Assembly: GCA_002368865.1 (NCBI GenBank)
Contig: DFDT01000223.1
Location: 14,297 to 26,285 of the forward strand
Reading direction: 5' to 3'
Source of the DNA: Lachnospiraceae bacterium UBA3821
GTDB taxonomy: Bacteria > Bacillota > Clostridia > Lachnospirales > Lachnospiraceae
Length of the DNA: 11,989 nucleotides
The notes under the pieces are model-generated. The model was not told the origin of the DNA. It searched no databases and was given only the letters and a program-made list of their open reading frames with translations. A program made the position numbers and the translations under genes. Numbering within the stretch: the stretch's first letter is position 1; the number at the start of each line of letters is the position of its first letter. This document shows, piece by piece, positions 1-8,067 of this stretch.

Positions 1-1300
1 CAGAGTCATTGTAGACACTGCTCCACACCGGAGGCGTGTTATCGTCCTTGTTTTCATGATGAATGACAAAATCATTCACCAATGTAACGCCGCCGTCCGT
101 AATATAGTGCTTAAACCCAGCCTCATACTCCGCTGCATTCAGGTCCTCCAACAGAATATCCAATCCGTCCGTAGAATTTCCCAGCAAAGTTTCTTTCAGA
201 TGATATTCCTCCGGACCTTCCGCATATCCCAGAGACAGCACTTCAAAGCCATCCGGGCGGGAAGCCTCCGCGATCAGCTTCGGCGCAAAATTATACTTAT
301 TATCCGCATAAAAACCGTCATTGTAAAGGGAGGTACTGTTGGAATCCAGCATATAGCTCTCATACATCACATAGTCCACATAAGGGCGCGGATTATATTT
401 GTAGTGCGGCAGCAGCGGATTATAAAAGAACAAGCCGCGGTTCTGCAAGATCAGCTTATCGGGATATTTTTCCTTCAGCCGTTCCATGAAATCCGCCACA
501 CCGGGTGCCGTCCACTCAAACTTTGTCTTGTTAGGGCTACTGTCGTCCGTATAACTGTTTGGCGCGCAGGTATCAATCGTATCTAAGAACAGTCCGTCAC
601 AGCCAAGGCCACGCCCGTAATCGTCAGTCAGGATCTCCCTGATCCCCGGAATCTTATCGTTTCCGTCTATGGTCATCTGATCCAATGCATCAAACCATGC
701 CGGATCGCCGATGTTGGTAAAAGCACAGTTAAAGATCGGATTGATATCCGGTTTTCCATTGTGATCATTATCATCCAAAAAATAGGAAGCATACCCTGTT
801 CCGCCGGGAGATGCGATACCCTTGGGGTCCACATCGTCCAACAGCACCGCTCCGGCCGGGCGCGGATCCACCCGGGGGCCTGTGCCGTCTGCGGTGAACC
901 GTTCATCCTGCAGCATCTGCTCCGGTGTCAGCCCGGCGGTCCTTAAGTCTTCCCCAATCGCGATATATCCCAGCACAATTGTTCCACTGTCCCGGATCTC
1001 CTGAATCTGATCCCTCGTAATATTCCCCATCTTCGGGTGCAAAATGACAACCTCATACTGCTTTGCCTCCTGAATGATCCGGTCGTCCAACGCTCCGTAA
1101 TAGATCATGTAGGAGGATTTTTCCTCATAGGCAAATTCGTTTACCGCTTCATTCGCCTGGCTTTCTGTGGCACCGGAAGTATTTCCACCGTATCCTGCCG
1201 TCGATCCGAAGACACTGTACTCGTCCTCTTCCCCACAGCCACCAAACAGCATAGCGGAAAACAACACACCTATTATGGCCGACACCAATTTACGCTTCAT
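1..1300 (-). CDS. GH114-like (polygalactosaminidase/TM1410-type) lipoprotein, C-terminus cut by window edge
   Basis: The reading frame is open from ATG at 1300 to the window edge, giving 433 residues without a stop, so the C-terminus is missing. AAAGGAG lies 8 nt before the ATG. Residues 1-22 form a lipoprotein signal: MKRK, a hydrophobic stretch, then FGGC with Cys22 as the expected lipidated residue. This suggests an exported protein anchored on the outer face of the membrane. The rest resembles the TIM-barrel family of endo-alpha-1,4-polygalactosaminidases (GH114/TM1410-like): MIYYG (65-69), GYIAIGE (111-117), CDGLFLDTIDT (234-244) and ILQNRG (284-289). An Asp-rich insert, LDDNDHNGKPD (175-185), could bind a metal. 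A new segment starting TPPVW (422-426) looks like the beginning of a C-terminal beta-sandwich domain; this is inference. The gene starts 54 bp after the dehydratase stop and may be co-transcribed with it. The substrate is unknown, and GH114 membership is inferred from motifs only. Confidence 0.8.
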   Translation of the reverse strand, partial: MKRKLVSAIIGVLFSAMLFGGCGEEDEYSVFGSTAGYGGNTSGATESQANEAVNEFAYEEKSSYMIYYGALDDRIIQEAKQYEVVILHPKMGNITRDQIQEIRDSGTIVLGYIAIGEDLRTAGLTPEQMLQDERFTADGTGPRVDPRPAGAVLLDDVDPKGIASPGGTGYASYFLDDNDHNGKPDINPIFNCAFTNIGDPAWFDALDQMTIDGNDKIPGIREILTDDYGRGLGCDGLFLDTIDTCAPNSYTDDSSPNKTKFEWTAPGVADFMERLKEKYPDKLILQNRGLFFYNPLLPHYKYNPRPYVDYVMYESYMLDSNSTSLYNDGFYADNKYNFAPKLIAEASRPDGFEVLSLGYAEGPEEYHLKETLLGNSTDGLDILLEDLNAAEYEAGFKHYITDGGVTLVNDFVIHHENKDDNTPPVWSSVYNDS

Positions 1301-1316
1301 ATTCCGTTCTCCTTTC

Positions 1317-1334
1317 CCTGCCGTCTTCGGCAGG
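1317..1334 (-). other. Perfect 7-bp hairpin in the dehydratase-lipoprotein gap
   Basis: CCTGCCG and CGGCAGG pair perfectly around a 4-nt loop (AAGA on the minus strand). The hairpin lies in the 54-bp gap, just upstream of the lipoprotein ribosome site. No T-run follows on the minus strand, so it is unlikely to be a complete intrinsic terminator. It could protect or process an mRNA end between the two genes. Confidence 0.5.
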
Positions 1335-1354
1335 ACATACGCTTCCAAATCTTA

Positions 1355-4300
1355 TCATCCGGCTGCCTTCACATGTGTATCCTGCCCGTTTTTCTGGTTC
1401 ATGATCAACATCTGCAGTCTGTTCTCCAGATTTGCAAAGCTCACATCCGGATCATAATCTAACGGCAACAGCTCAATATCCGGATACATCTCCTTCAGTT
1501 TTTTGCAGATGCCCCTTCCGATCACATGGTTGGGCAGACAGCCAAAGGGCTGCAGGATCACAAAATTCCTGCACCCATGTTCCGCATTGTAAATGATCTC
1601 CGCAGGGATCAGGATTCCCTCACCCGTGTCAAAGGTATGGTGAATGATGGGATCGCTGACCACGGACAGATCCTCCAACAGCACGGATTTCTCATGCAGC
1701 TTTTCCTTTCTGGCCAGGAAATCCGTCAGCTTATGGGCAAAGGTAAAGAACGGCTTTGCCACTTTCGTCCAGAATACCGTAGCCTTGTCTCTGGTCACCT
1801 TGAAATCCTCGATCTGCTTGCCTTGACAGAAATAGGATTTCTGGATCACATCGGTCATCTTCGCCTCGATGATCTCGAAATTGTTCTCCTCCAGATACCG
1901 CTCGATATCATGGTTTGCGCCTGGATGGAAATTCAGCAGATACTCACCCACGATCAGTACCGTAGGCTTCTTCACGCTATCGTCATATTCCACATCGGTG
2001 ACAAGCTTAAGAGCCTTCTTAAATCCGCTGATTGCGCCGGGAATCCCATGTTTTTCAATATGTTCCGTGAGGCAGTCCATGGCCGCCTCAAAAGCCTTGT
2101 CCGCGCTTCCCTTCACTTTCTCATAAGGTCTGATCTTCCGCAGGATCTCCTCCAGCGTATCGATCATAGGCAGCGCGATGGAAATGATCAACAGTGATCT
2201 CGCATTCATCTTAAAGCCGGGATGCATATCATGCAGATCCACATCATCATTGGTCATGATGGCAATCTTCTCGTACCCTGCATCATCCAGGGCTTTGCGC
2301 AGTATGGTGGCATAGTGGGGCAGTCTACAGCAGCCCAGATACTTCGCCATGGCTACCGACACATTGTCCAGATCATACTTGCCGCTATTCAATGCGCCAA
2401 GAATCTCACCGATCACCACCTGCGCCGGGAAACAGATATCGTTGTGGGTATACCGTTTTCCGAGCCGGATTGCCTCCTCGCGTCCGATCTCCAGTGGAAC
2501 CGTCTTGATCCCCTGGGATTTAAACGCTGCCGACATGATCTGGCAGAACGCATGGGAACTGTTCGGCACCAGCACGATCTTTTCTTTCCGGTCTTTTTTT
2601 GTATACTTCACCGGATAAGGATCCGACAACTCTTTCACCTCATGACTGATCTGTTTCGCCCGCTTTCTCTCAATGGTTTCCACAAAGGAGCGGACTCTGA
2701 TCCGCAGCGGTCCTTGGGCGTCACTCTCGTCCACCTTCAGGATCAGAGGCGCCTTGCCGCTGATCTCCTTCATCATACGTACCACTTCATCGGACAGCAC
2801 CGCATCATGTCCGCATCCGAAACTTACGATCTGGACAAACTCCAGATTCGGGTTTGACGCCGCCAGAATACTTCCGCCCAACACTCTGGCATGGAAGTTA
2901 TTCACGATATCGATCCTCGATTTTCTCAACTCTACCTTGGGAAGCTCGGGCAGGCTGTCTGCCGTCAGCACCGGCACGCCCATGTTCACAAACAGCTCCG
3001 GCAGTTCATGATTGATCAGCGGATCGTTGTGATACGGTCTACCCGCCATCACCACGGCAAACTTATTCTGCCTGGTCACTTCCTCCAAAACCCTGGCACC
3101 CTCCGCTTTCAGCTCCCTGTCAAATTCCTTCTGGGCCGCAGCGGCATAAGCGATCGCTTTCTTCGTGATCTCCTTTTCAATGCCGTAGGTTTCCTCTATG
3201 TAAATACTCAACTGATTCTCTCGGTCCTCATCGGAATACCAGTAAAAATACGGGGAATCGAACTTTACGCCCTCATAGATCTCCGGATTATCCGAGTTGT
3301 GGATCACGATGGGGTATCCCTTCACCAGCGCGCATCTGGAGAAACTGGTCTCCTCCTTATTCTCGGAAGGCGTCACCACAATGCTGGGCATGAATACTCT
3401 GTCCACTCCCATCTTCGCCAGCTCCCTGATATGCCCGTGTACCAGCTTTGCCGGGAAGCATTCCGTATCCGACGGCACCGCATGGATTCCGTTTTCATAG
3501 ATCGCTCTGGTGCTGATGGGCGACACCTTTAACTGAAATCCCAAGGATTTCCAGAAAGTGGTCCAGAAAGGCATGCCCTCCCAATAAAACAATGCTCTGG
3601 GCAGGCCGATGGTGATATCCTGTTTTTTCCCCACGACCTCATAGGGATATTCCTTGTTCTGCAGCTTCTTGCGGACTTCGTAGAGATTGGCCGGCTTATT
3701 CGCCTTGTTTGCCAGTTCCCTGACTTTATCCCTTACCGCCGCATCCTTCGGATCGCCCAGCACCTCACCCTTCTCACAGCGATTGTTGGTCACCCAGCTG
3801 TCTCCTGTGGAGAAAGAAAGAATCGTACGGTTACAGTGATTGCTGCAATACGGGCAGGGGGAATTGGCCTCCTGGGTAAAGGTGAACGCACTGAGTTCTT
3901 CATAGCTGATAAAGCTTGGCTTGAAGTCCGGTTTCTCCGCCGCTTCCTTGGCGATCAATGCAGAACCGATGGCACCCATGATCCCCGCATAAGGCGCACG
4001 GATCACCTCTCTGCCCACATACTGCTGCATGGCCCTGAGCACCGCATCGTTCTGGAACGTACCGCCCTGCACCACGATCCGCTCTCCCAGAGAATCGATA
4101 TTGGGCACACGGATCACTTTTGTAAACACATTCTCGATAATGGAACGGCAAAGTCCCGCCATAATGTCATCCGGCTGCTTGCCGTTGCGCTGCTCGGTGA
4201 TGATACTGCTGTTCATGAACACCGTACATCTGCTGCCCAGCTTCGCCGGATTCTCCGATGCAAATGCCCTGTCCGCAATATCCTTGGTCTCGATATGTAA

Positions 4301-5749
4301 GGTCTGCGCGAAATTCTCCAAAAAAGAGCCGCATCCCGACGAGCAGGCCTCATTCACCACAATGTTGGTGATAATCCCTTTCTCCAGCCAGATTGCCTTC
4401 ATGTCCTGCCCGCCGATATCCAGGATAAAGGTGGGGTCGTCCACATATTTCGCCGCAGCCATGGCGTGCGCCACCGTCTCCACGATATGGGCCTCCGTGC
4501 GAAATGCCTTGGAAAACAAAAACTCTCCATACCCCGTGGACGCAGCCGAGATAATGTGCAGCTCGGCCCCCGCCTTGCGGTATTTCTCATACATGGTCAG
4601 GAGCGCCCGCTTCGCCACGATCAGGGGGCTACCCTCATTAGAGGCGTAGTAGGAATCTATGATCTCCTCTTTTTCATTCAACAAGACCAGCTTGGTTGTG
4701 GTACTGCCTGCATCCATACCCAGATACGCGTTTACCACCTCGCCCGCCTTGGGCGCATAGACCGGAGGTGTCAGTCTGGGATTCTTTTTCTTGAACTCCT
4801 CCAACTCCGCTGCATTCTCAAAATAGAGCATGCCTGCCCCTTCCGACTCCTCGTCCTCCGCGGTCACACTTTCAAATTTACGGATCAATTCTTCTATCGT
4901 ATAAAGGCCCGCGCCGTGATGGATCTCATCAATGCTTAATGCCGCACCGTAAGCCACCATGATCTCCGGATGCTCCGGAACAATAATATCCTCCGGCGCC
5001 AGCGACAATCTCTCGGCAAACACATCCTTTAATCTGGGATGGAAAGTGAGCGGTCCTCCCTCAAACGCCACCGGCGTATTGATGTCCAGTCCCTGAGAAA
5101 GTCCGCCGATGGTCTGCTTCGCAATGGCATGATAACTGGAAAGGGCAATATCCGCTTTCTTCACGCCCTGATTCAGAAGCGCCTGAATGTCCGTCTTGGC
5201 GAACACACCGCAGCGCCCCGAAATATCATAAACACTGTCGCCGTCCTCCGCCAGGGCATTCATATCCGCGGCCTCCACGCCCAAAACCGTGGCCACCTCG
5301 TCGATGAACGCACCGGTACCGCCGGCGCAGCTGCCGTTCATTCTCATGTCAAAAACCTGGGATTCTCCCTTGTCGTCATCCCGGAAGAAAATGATCTTGG
5401 CATCCTGACCGCCCAGCTCGATGGCCGTTCCGATCCTGTGATACTCTTTCTTTAATGCCAGTGAGTTCGCCACGACCTCCTGGGTGAACGGAACCTCCAC
5501 TTTTTTTGCGAGATTCCTCGCGCCGGAACCGGTCATGCAGAGTTTCACTGCATGCTCACCCACCACAGTCCTGATCTCCTTCAAGAGGGTCAGGATACTT
5601 TCCTTCTGCTTGGCAAAATGTCTGATGTATTTGTGGTAAATGAATTTGTCATTCTCACTGACCACGATTTTTGTGGTCGTAGACCCCACATCGATCCCGA
5701 CCTTATAATTGCCCCCCCCGGTCTTCAAATCGTTTCTTTCCTGCATCAT
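1355..5749 (-). CDS. Giant fused 2-hydroxyacyl-CoA dehydratase activase/dehydratase-like protein (two BadF/BadG/BcrA/BcrD domains + DUF2229-like + HGD-D-like)
   Basis: This 1464-residue protein joins two ATP-dependent activase domains to dehydratase-like domains. Activase 1 (about 16-275) has phosphate motif DVGSTTTK (20-27), LGGQDAK (112-118) and cluster-type cysteines C141 (GSCAGGTG) and C180 (SGRCGVF). Activase 2 (about 342-605) has DAGSTTTK (346-353), DIGGQDMK (444-451), C469 and C508 (GSRCTVF). A CPYCSNHC cluster follows (C632, C635, C639; also C658). A DUF2229-like part (about 711-930) has GLPRALFYW and SDTECFPAK (C764). HGD-D-like parts carry SFGCGHD (C979), NDICFPAQ (C1106), YLGCC (C1140-1141) and QPFGCLPNH (C1404). 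Known relatives use ATP to inject an electron into a Fe-S dehydratase that removes water from 2-hydroxyacyl-CoA; no substrate is visible here. Such fusions occur in Clostridia but are poorly characterised. The ribosome site is weak (AAGGA, 13 nt before ATG), with an alternative TTG start at residue 8. It has its own sigma-A-like promoter. Confidence 0.92.
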   Translation of the reverse strand: MMQERNDLKTGGGNYKVGIDVGSTTTKIVVSENDKFIYHKYIRHFAKQKESILTLLKEIRTVVGEHAVKLCMTGSGARNLAKKVEVPFTQEVVANSLALKKEYHRIGTAIELGGQDAKIIFFRDDDKGESQVFDMRMNGSCAGGTGAFIDEVATVLGVEAADMNALAEDGDSVYDISGRCGVFAKTDIQALLNQGVKKADIALSSYHAIAKQTIGGLSQGLDINTPVAFEGGPLTFHPRLKDVFAERLSLAPEDIIVPEHPEIMVAYGAALSIDEIHHGAGLYTIEELIRKFESVTAEDEESEGAGMLYFENAAELEEFKKKNPRLTPPVYAPKAGEVVNAYLGMDAGSTTTKLVLLNEKEEIIDSYYASNEGSPLIVAKRALLTMYEKYRKAGAELHIISAASTGYGEFLFSKAFRTEAHIVETVAHAMAAAKYVDDPTFILDIGGQDMKAIWLEKGIITNIVVNEACSSGCGSFLENFAQTLHIETKDIADRAFASENPAKLGSRCTVFMNSSIITEQRNGKQPDDIMAGLCRSIIENVFTKVIRVPNIDSLGERIVVQGGTFQNDAVLRAMQQYVGREVIRAPYAGIMGAIGSALIAKEAAEKPDFKPSFISYEELSAFTFTQEANSPCPYCSNHCNRTILSFSTGDSWVTNNRCEKGEVLGDPKDAAVRDKVRELANKANKPANLYEVRKKLQNKEYPYEVVGKKQDITIGLPRALFYWEGMPFWTTFWKSLGFQLKVSPISTRAIYENGIHAVPSDTECFPAKLVHGHIRELAKMGVDRVFMPSIVVTPSENKEETSFSRCALVKGYPIVIHNSDNPEIYEGVKFDSPYFYWYSDEDRENQLSIYIEETYGIEKEITKKAIAYAAAAQKEFDRELKAEGARVLEEVTRQNKFAVVMAGRPYHNDPLINHELPELFVNMGVPVLTADSLPELPKVELRKSRIDIVNNFHARVLGGSILAASNPNLEFVQIVSFGCGHDAVLSDEVVRMMKEISGKAPLILKVDESDAQGPLRIRVRSFVETIERKRAKQISHEVKELSDPYPVKYTKKDRKEKIVLVPNSSHAFCQIMSAAFKSQGIKTVPLEIGREEAIRLGKRYTHNDICFPAQVVIGEILGALNSGKYDLDNVSVAMAKYLGCCRLPHYATILRKALDDAGYEKIAIMTNDDVDLHDMHPGFKMNARSLLIISIALPMIDTLEEILRKIRPYEKVKGSADKAFEAAMDCLTEHIEKHGIPGAISGFKKALKLVTDVEYDDSVKKPTVLIVGEYLLNFHPGANHDIERYLEENNFEIIEAKMTDVIQKSYFCQGKQIEDFKVTRDKATVFWTKVAKPFFTFAHKLTDFLARKEKLHEKSVLLEDLSVVSDPIIHHTFDTGEGILIPAEIIYNAEHGCRNFVILQPFGCLPNHVIGRGICKKLKEMYPDIELLPLDYDPDVSFANLENRLQMLIMNQKNGQDTHVKAAG
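5711..5720 (-). repeat. G8 homopolymer at codons 11-13 of the giant dehydratase
   Basis: The coding strand has an uninterrupted run of eight G residues encoding Gly-Gly-Gly just before the first activase motif. A one-base slip here would abolish the whole 1464-residue frame. This is seen directly; phase variation is only a possibility. Confidence 0.6.
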
Positions 5750-5801
5750 AAATTATCACTTATCCTTATGCATACGAGCCCGACAGTTATCCTATGTATC
5801 T

Positions 5802-5833
5802 GTGCCGTTTTGGGTGGCTCAACCAAAAAGCAC
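5802..5833 (-). promoter_or_regulatory. Imperfect dyad at the expected transcription start of the giant dehydratase
   Basis: On the minus strand GTGC-TTTTTGG and CCAAAA-CG-GCAC pair around a 9-nt loop: 11 pairs including one wobble, with one bulged C. The dyad starts about 8 nt after the candidate -10 box, so it would be a 5'-terminal mRNA hairpin or an operator over +1. It has no following T-run, so it is not a standard terminator for the amidohydrolase gene. Confidence 0.4.
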
Positions 5834-5840
5834 AATATTT

Positions 5841-5869
5841 ATAGTACCAATTTATCCGGGAAATGTCAA
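5841..5869 (-). promoter_or_regulatory. Sigma-A-type promoter for the giant dehydratase
   Basis: The -35 box is a perfect TTGACA (5869-5864) overlapping the amidohydrolase stop codon. A 17-nt spacer leads to TACTAT (5846-5841), which matches TATAAT at 4 of 6 positions. Transcription would start near 5834, giving a leader of about 85 nt. The promoter suggests the dehydratase starts its own unit. Confidence 0.6.
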
Positions 5870-7047
5870 TCAACCGCCTGACTCCTGTGATCATAAACCA
5901 CAACCCCGTCAATAATGGTATACAGCGTCCTTGTGAACACTTCCATGGGATTTCCGTCAAAAATGGCAATATTTGCATCTTTGCCGACCTCCAGGCTGCC
6001 CATCCGGTCCGCCACGCCGCAGATCTTTGCCGGATTGACGGTGATCGCCTTCAATCCCTCCTCCATGGGCAGCCCCGCTTTCACAGCCAGTCCCGCACAG
6101 ATGGGAAGATACTGGATCAGTGACACCGGATGATCCGTGGTGATCGCCACCAACATCCCAGCACGGTTCAGCACCCCAGCCGTCTTAAAAGACATATTCT
6201 GCACCTCGATCTTGTTACGGCTGGTCAGATCCGGACCCACAATGGCGGGAAATCCCGCCTGAGCCAGTTCCTCCGCGATCAGATGTCCCTCCGAACAATG
6301 ATCCAACGTCATGGAAAGACCGAATTCCTTTGCGATCCGGATCGCGGTGAAAATATCGTCTACCCGGTGCACATGCGCCTTCAGAGGGATCCGGTTGTCC
6401 AACACCGGCTTCCAGCACTCTTTCGCAAAATCTTCCGTAAAAAACTCCCCGCTTCGATCAGCCTGTTCCTTTTGCCGGAAATATTGTTTTGCTTCAGACA
6501 ATTCCTGCCGCAGCAGAGCTGCGATCGCCATGCGGGTGGACGGACTTTTCCCCTGCTCCGAATAATTGACCTTGGGATTCTCTCCGAAGGCCACTTTCAT
6601 AGCGGCCGGCGCCTTTATGATCAGATCGTCAATGCGCCGTCCATGAGTCTTAACCAACGCAAACTGACCGCCCACCACATTGGAACTCCCCGGGCCGATC
6701 ATGGCTGCGGTAATACCGGCCCGCACCGCGTCATCAAACGCCGCATCCATGGTATTGATAGCGTCAATGGCGCGCAGATAAGGGGTGACCGGATTGACTG
6801 TCTCATTACAGTCATCTCCTTCCATCCCTTTTTTCTCCTCCGTAATCCCCATATGACAATGCGCCTCAATGATTCCCGGCATGACCCACGCCCCGGCAAC
6901 GGGCAGGACACACTCTCCGTTTTCCGGATGCAGCTCCACGCTGCCTTTCCCGCCCACTTCCACAATCTTCCCGTTTCGAATATGAAGAACGCCGTCCTCG
7001 TAGACAGGTCCCGCCATGGTCATGATCTTTCCGTCAACAATATACAT
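5866..7047 (-). CDS. Metal-dependent amidohydrolase (imidazolonepropionase-like family)
   Basis: This is a 393-residue cytoplasmic enzyme of the amidohydrolase superfamily, which hydrolyses C-N or related bonds in ring or amide substrates with one or two divalent metals. The small beta-sandwich part is built from the N-terminus (MYIVDGKIMTM) and C-terminus (GKDANIAIFDGNPMEV, 355-370). The barrel carries the expected ligand positions: HxH in EAHCHMG (H63, H65), AHVH (H225, H227), LDHCSEGH (H250, H255) and TTDHP (Asp305). VVGGQFALVKTHG (124-136) is a distinctive segment. The ending VNPAKICGVADRMGSLEVGKD is typical of the superfamily. Start choice: AAGGAG lies about 10 nt before the ATG at 7047. 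The gene begins 43 bp after the LytM-like gene with no terminator between, so it may be read from that gene's promoter. The exact substrate cannot be told; 'imidazolonepropionase-like' describes the fold group, not a histidine-degradation role. Confidence 0.87.
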   Translation of the reverse strand: MYIVDGKIMTMAGPVYEDGVLHIRNGKIVEVGGKGSVELHPENGECVLPVAGAWVMPGIIEAHCHMGITEEKKGMEGDDCNETVNPVTPYLRAIDAINTMDAAFDDAVRAGITAAMIGPGSSNVVGGQFALVKTHGRRIDDLIIKAPAAMKVAFGENPKVNYSEQGKSPSTRMAIAALLRQELSEAKQYFRQKEQADRSGEFFTEDFAKECWKPVLDNRIPLKAHVHRVDDIFTAIRIAKEFGLSMTLDHCSEGHLIAEELAQAGFPAIVGPDLTSRNKIEVQNMSFKTAGVLNRAGMLVAITTDHPVSLIQYLPICAGLAVKAGLPMEEGLKAITVNPAKICGVADRMGSLEVGKDANIAIFDGNPMEVFTRTLYTIIDGVVVYDHRSQAVD

Positions 7048-7090
7048 GCATTCGCCGCTCCTTCTGAAATGCTCCGCTCATTCTGCCCTG

Positions 7091-7990
7091 TTAAAACAAC
7101 TGCTCCGCATTCATAGGCTTATTGTCTTTCTCCATGCAGAAATAAAGATTGGTTCCCTCCTGCACATAATATCTGCTGGGCGCTGCTACCGTGCCGAGTT
7201 TCTCACCTGGCTGCACAAACTCGCCCTCCACGACCTCGATTTCATCCAACTGGCCGTAGGTCACCGTATAGCCGTCACCCAGTTCCATGGTGATGCCCTT
7301 CCCCAGCTCCGCGGTCTCAAATACCTCTATGATCTTGCCCTCTGCACAGGCATAGACCTCACTGCCGACCTCCGCACTGAACAGCGTGGCCGGATTATAC
7401 TTATATTGATCCAACGTGGCAAAATAAACACTGCCGTCCATCTTATAAGACATCAGCACATCTCCGTTCACCGGCTTTGTCAGCCCTTGATCCTCACTGT
7501 AATGCAGTTCCATAGCAGCCTGTGACTCAACCGGCTTTCCGGTCTGTTCCTCGGGTTTTATAACTGCCCCCTCCGCGCCCTGGTCTTCCGGCTGCTGCTC
7601 ATTCTGAGATGCGATCACCTCTCCTGCCTCTGCTTCTGTCTGCACTGTAGGCGCATTTGCCGTCTTATCTGTCAGCCCTGGAATCTGTACCAGTCCGGAC
7701 CCCACCTGCGTTGTCGCATCCTCCGCCGGCATATAATCCAGATCATTCTCCATGTTCGTCTGGCTGTTTTCCGCCTGTGCCTTGGCCTGTTCCGCTCCGA
7801 TCGCATTCAGCTTTGCGTCCGTGCGATTTTCCAATGCGGAAAAGTCCAGTGTATAACCGTCATCCAACTGTTTCATTTCCTGTCCCTTCATATACAGGCC
7901 CGTCATGGTCAGCGCAGTCAGCACAAAAGCCGAAGATGCCACCATTATGATCCTTTCACGCCTCATATTATCGCGTCTGTCTCTTCTCAT
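7091..7990 (-). CDS. Membrane-anchored degenerate LytM/M23 protein, probable SpoIIQ-like sporulation protein
   Basis: From the ATG at 7990 the protein has 299 residues: a basic cytoplasmic tail (MRRDRRDNMRRER), one membrane segment (about 14-33), a Gln/Glu/Ala-rich low-complexity linker (about 60-165) and a C-terminal LytM/M23 domain (about 170-299). The domain keeps the fold signature (GSEVYACAEGKI 209-220, TYGQL 244-248, PGEKLGTV 261-268), but the zinc ligands appear lost: the HxxxD position reads N199/L203, YxHL reads YGQL (Q247) and HLHF reads NLYF. It is therefore probably a binding or scaffold domain, not a peptidase. B. subtilis SpoIIQ is also a single-pass, degenerate LytM protein, is made in the forespore under sigma-F and pairs with SpoIIIAH. 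The sigma-F-type promoter here supports that reading. The frame is open to an earlier ATG at 8104, but that lies inside a terminator. GAGGG is 8 nt before 7990. M23-like membership is firm; SpoIIQ identity is inference. Confidence 0.82.
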   Translation of the reverse strand: MRRDRRDNMRRERIIMVASSAFVLTALTMTGLYMKGQEMKQLDDGYTLDFSALENRTDAKLNAIGAEQAKAQAENSQTNMENDLDYMPAEDATTQVGSGLVQIPGLTDKTANAPTVQTEAEAGEVIASQNEQQPEDQGAEGAVIKPEEQTGKPVESQAAMELHYSEDQGLTKPVNGDVLMSYKMDGSVYFATLDQYKYNPATLFSAEVGSEVYACAEGKIIEVFETAELGKGITMELGDGYTVTYGQLDEIEVVEGEFVQPGEKLGTVAAPSRYYVQEGTNLYFCMEKDNKPMNAEQLF

Positions 7991-8038
7991 ATATTTTTCC
8001 CTCTCTCTTTCTTTATGGATAAATGCACTTTTCATTTC

Positions 8039-8067
8039 TAGTCTTGCCGAAAGAGAAAGTTTTATAC
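8039..8067 (-). promoter_or_regulatory. Sigma-F-type (forespore) promoter for the LytM-like gene
   Basis: GTATA (8067-8063) and GGCAAGACTA (8048-8039) are separated by 14 nt. From memory of the B. subtilis sigma-F consensus (GYATA, about 15 nt, GGNNANAHTR), every specified position matches; the spacer is one short. Transcription would start near 8032, about 42 nt before the ATG at 7990, and would exclude the upstream ATGs at 8104 and 8035. It abuts the T-run of the preceding terminator. Confidence 0.55.

Noticed and set aside
56..586. 176-residue plus-strand open frame
   Set aside because: It is the antisense shadow of the GH114-like lipoprotein, which has a signal peptide, ribosome site and family motifs.
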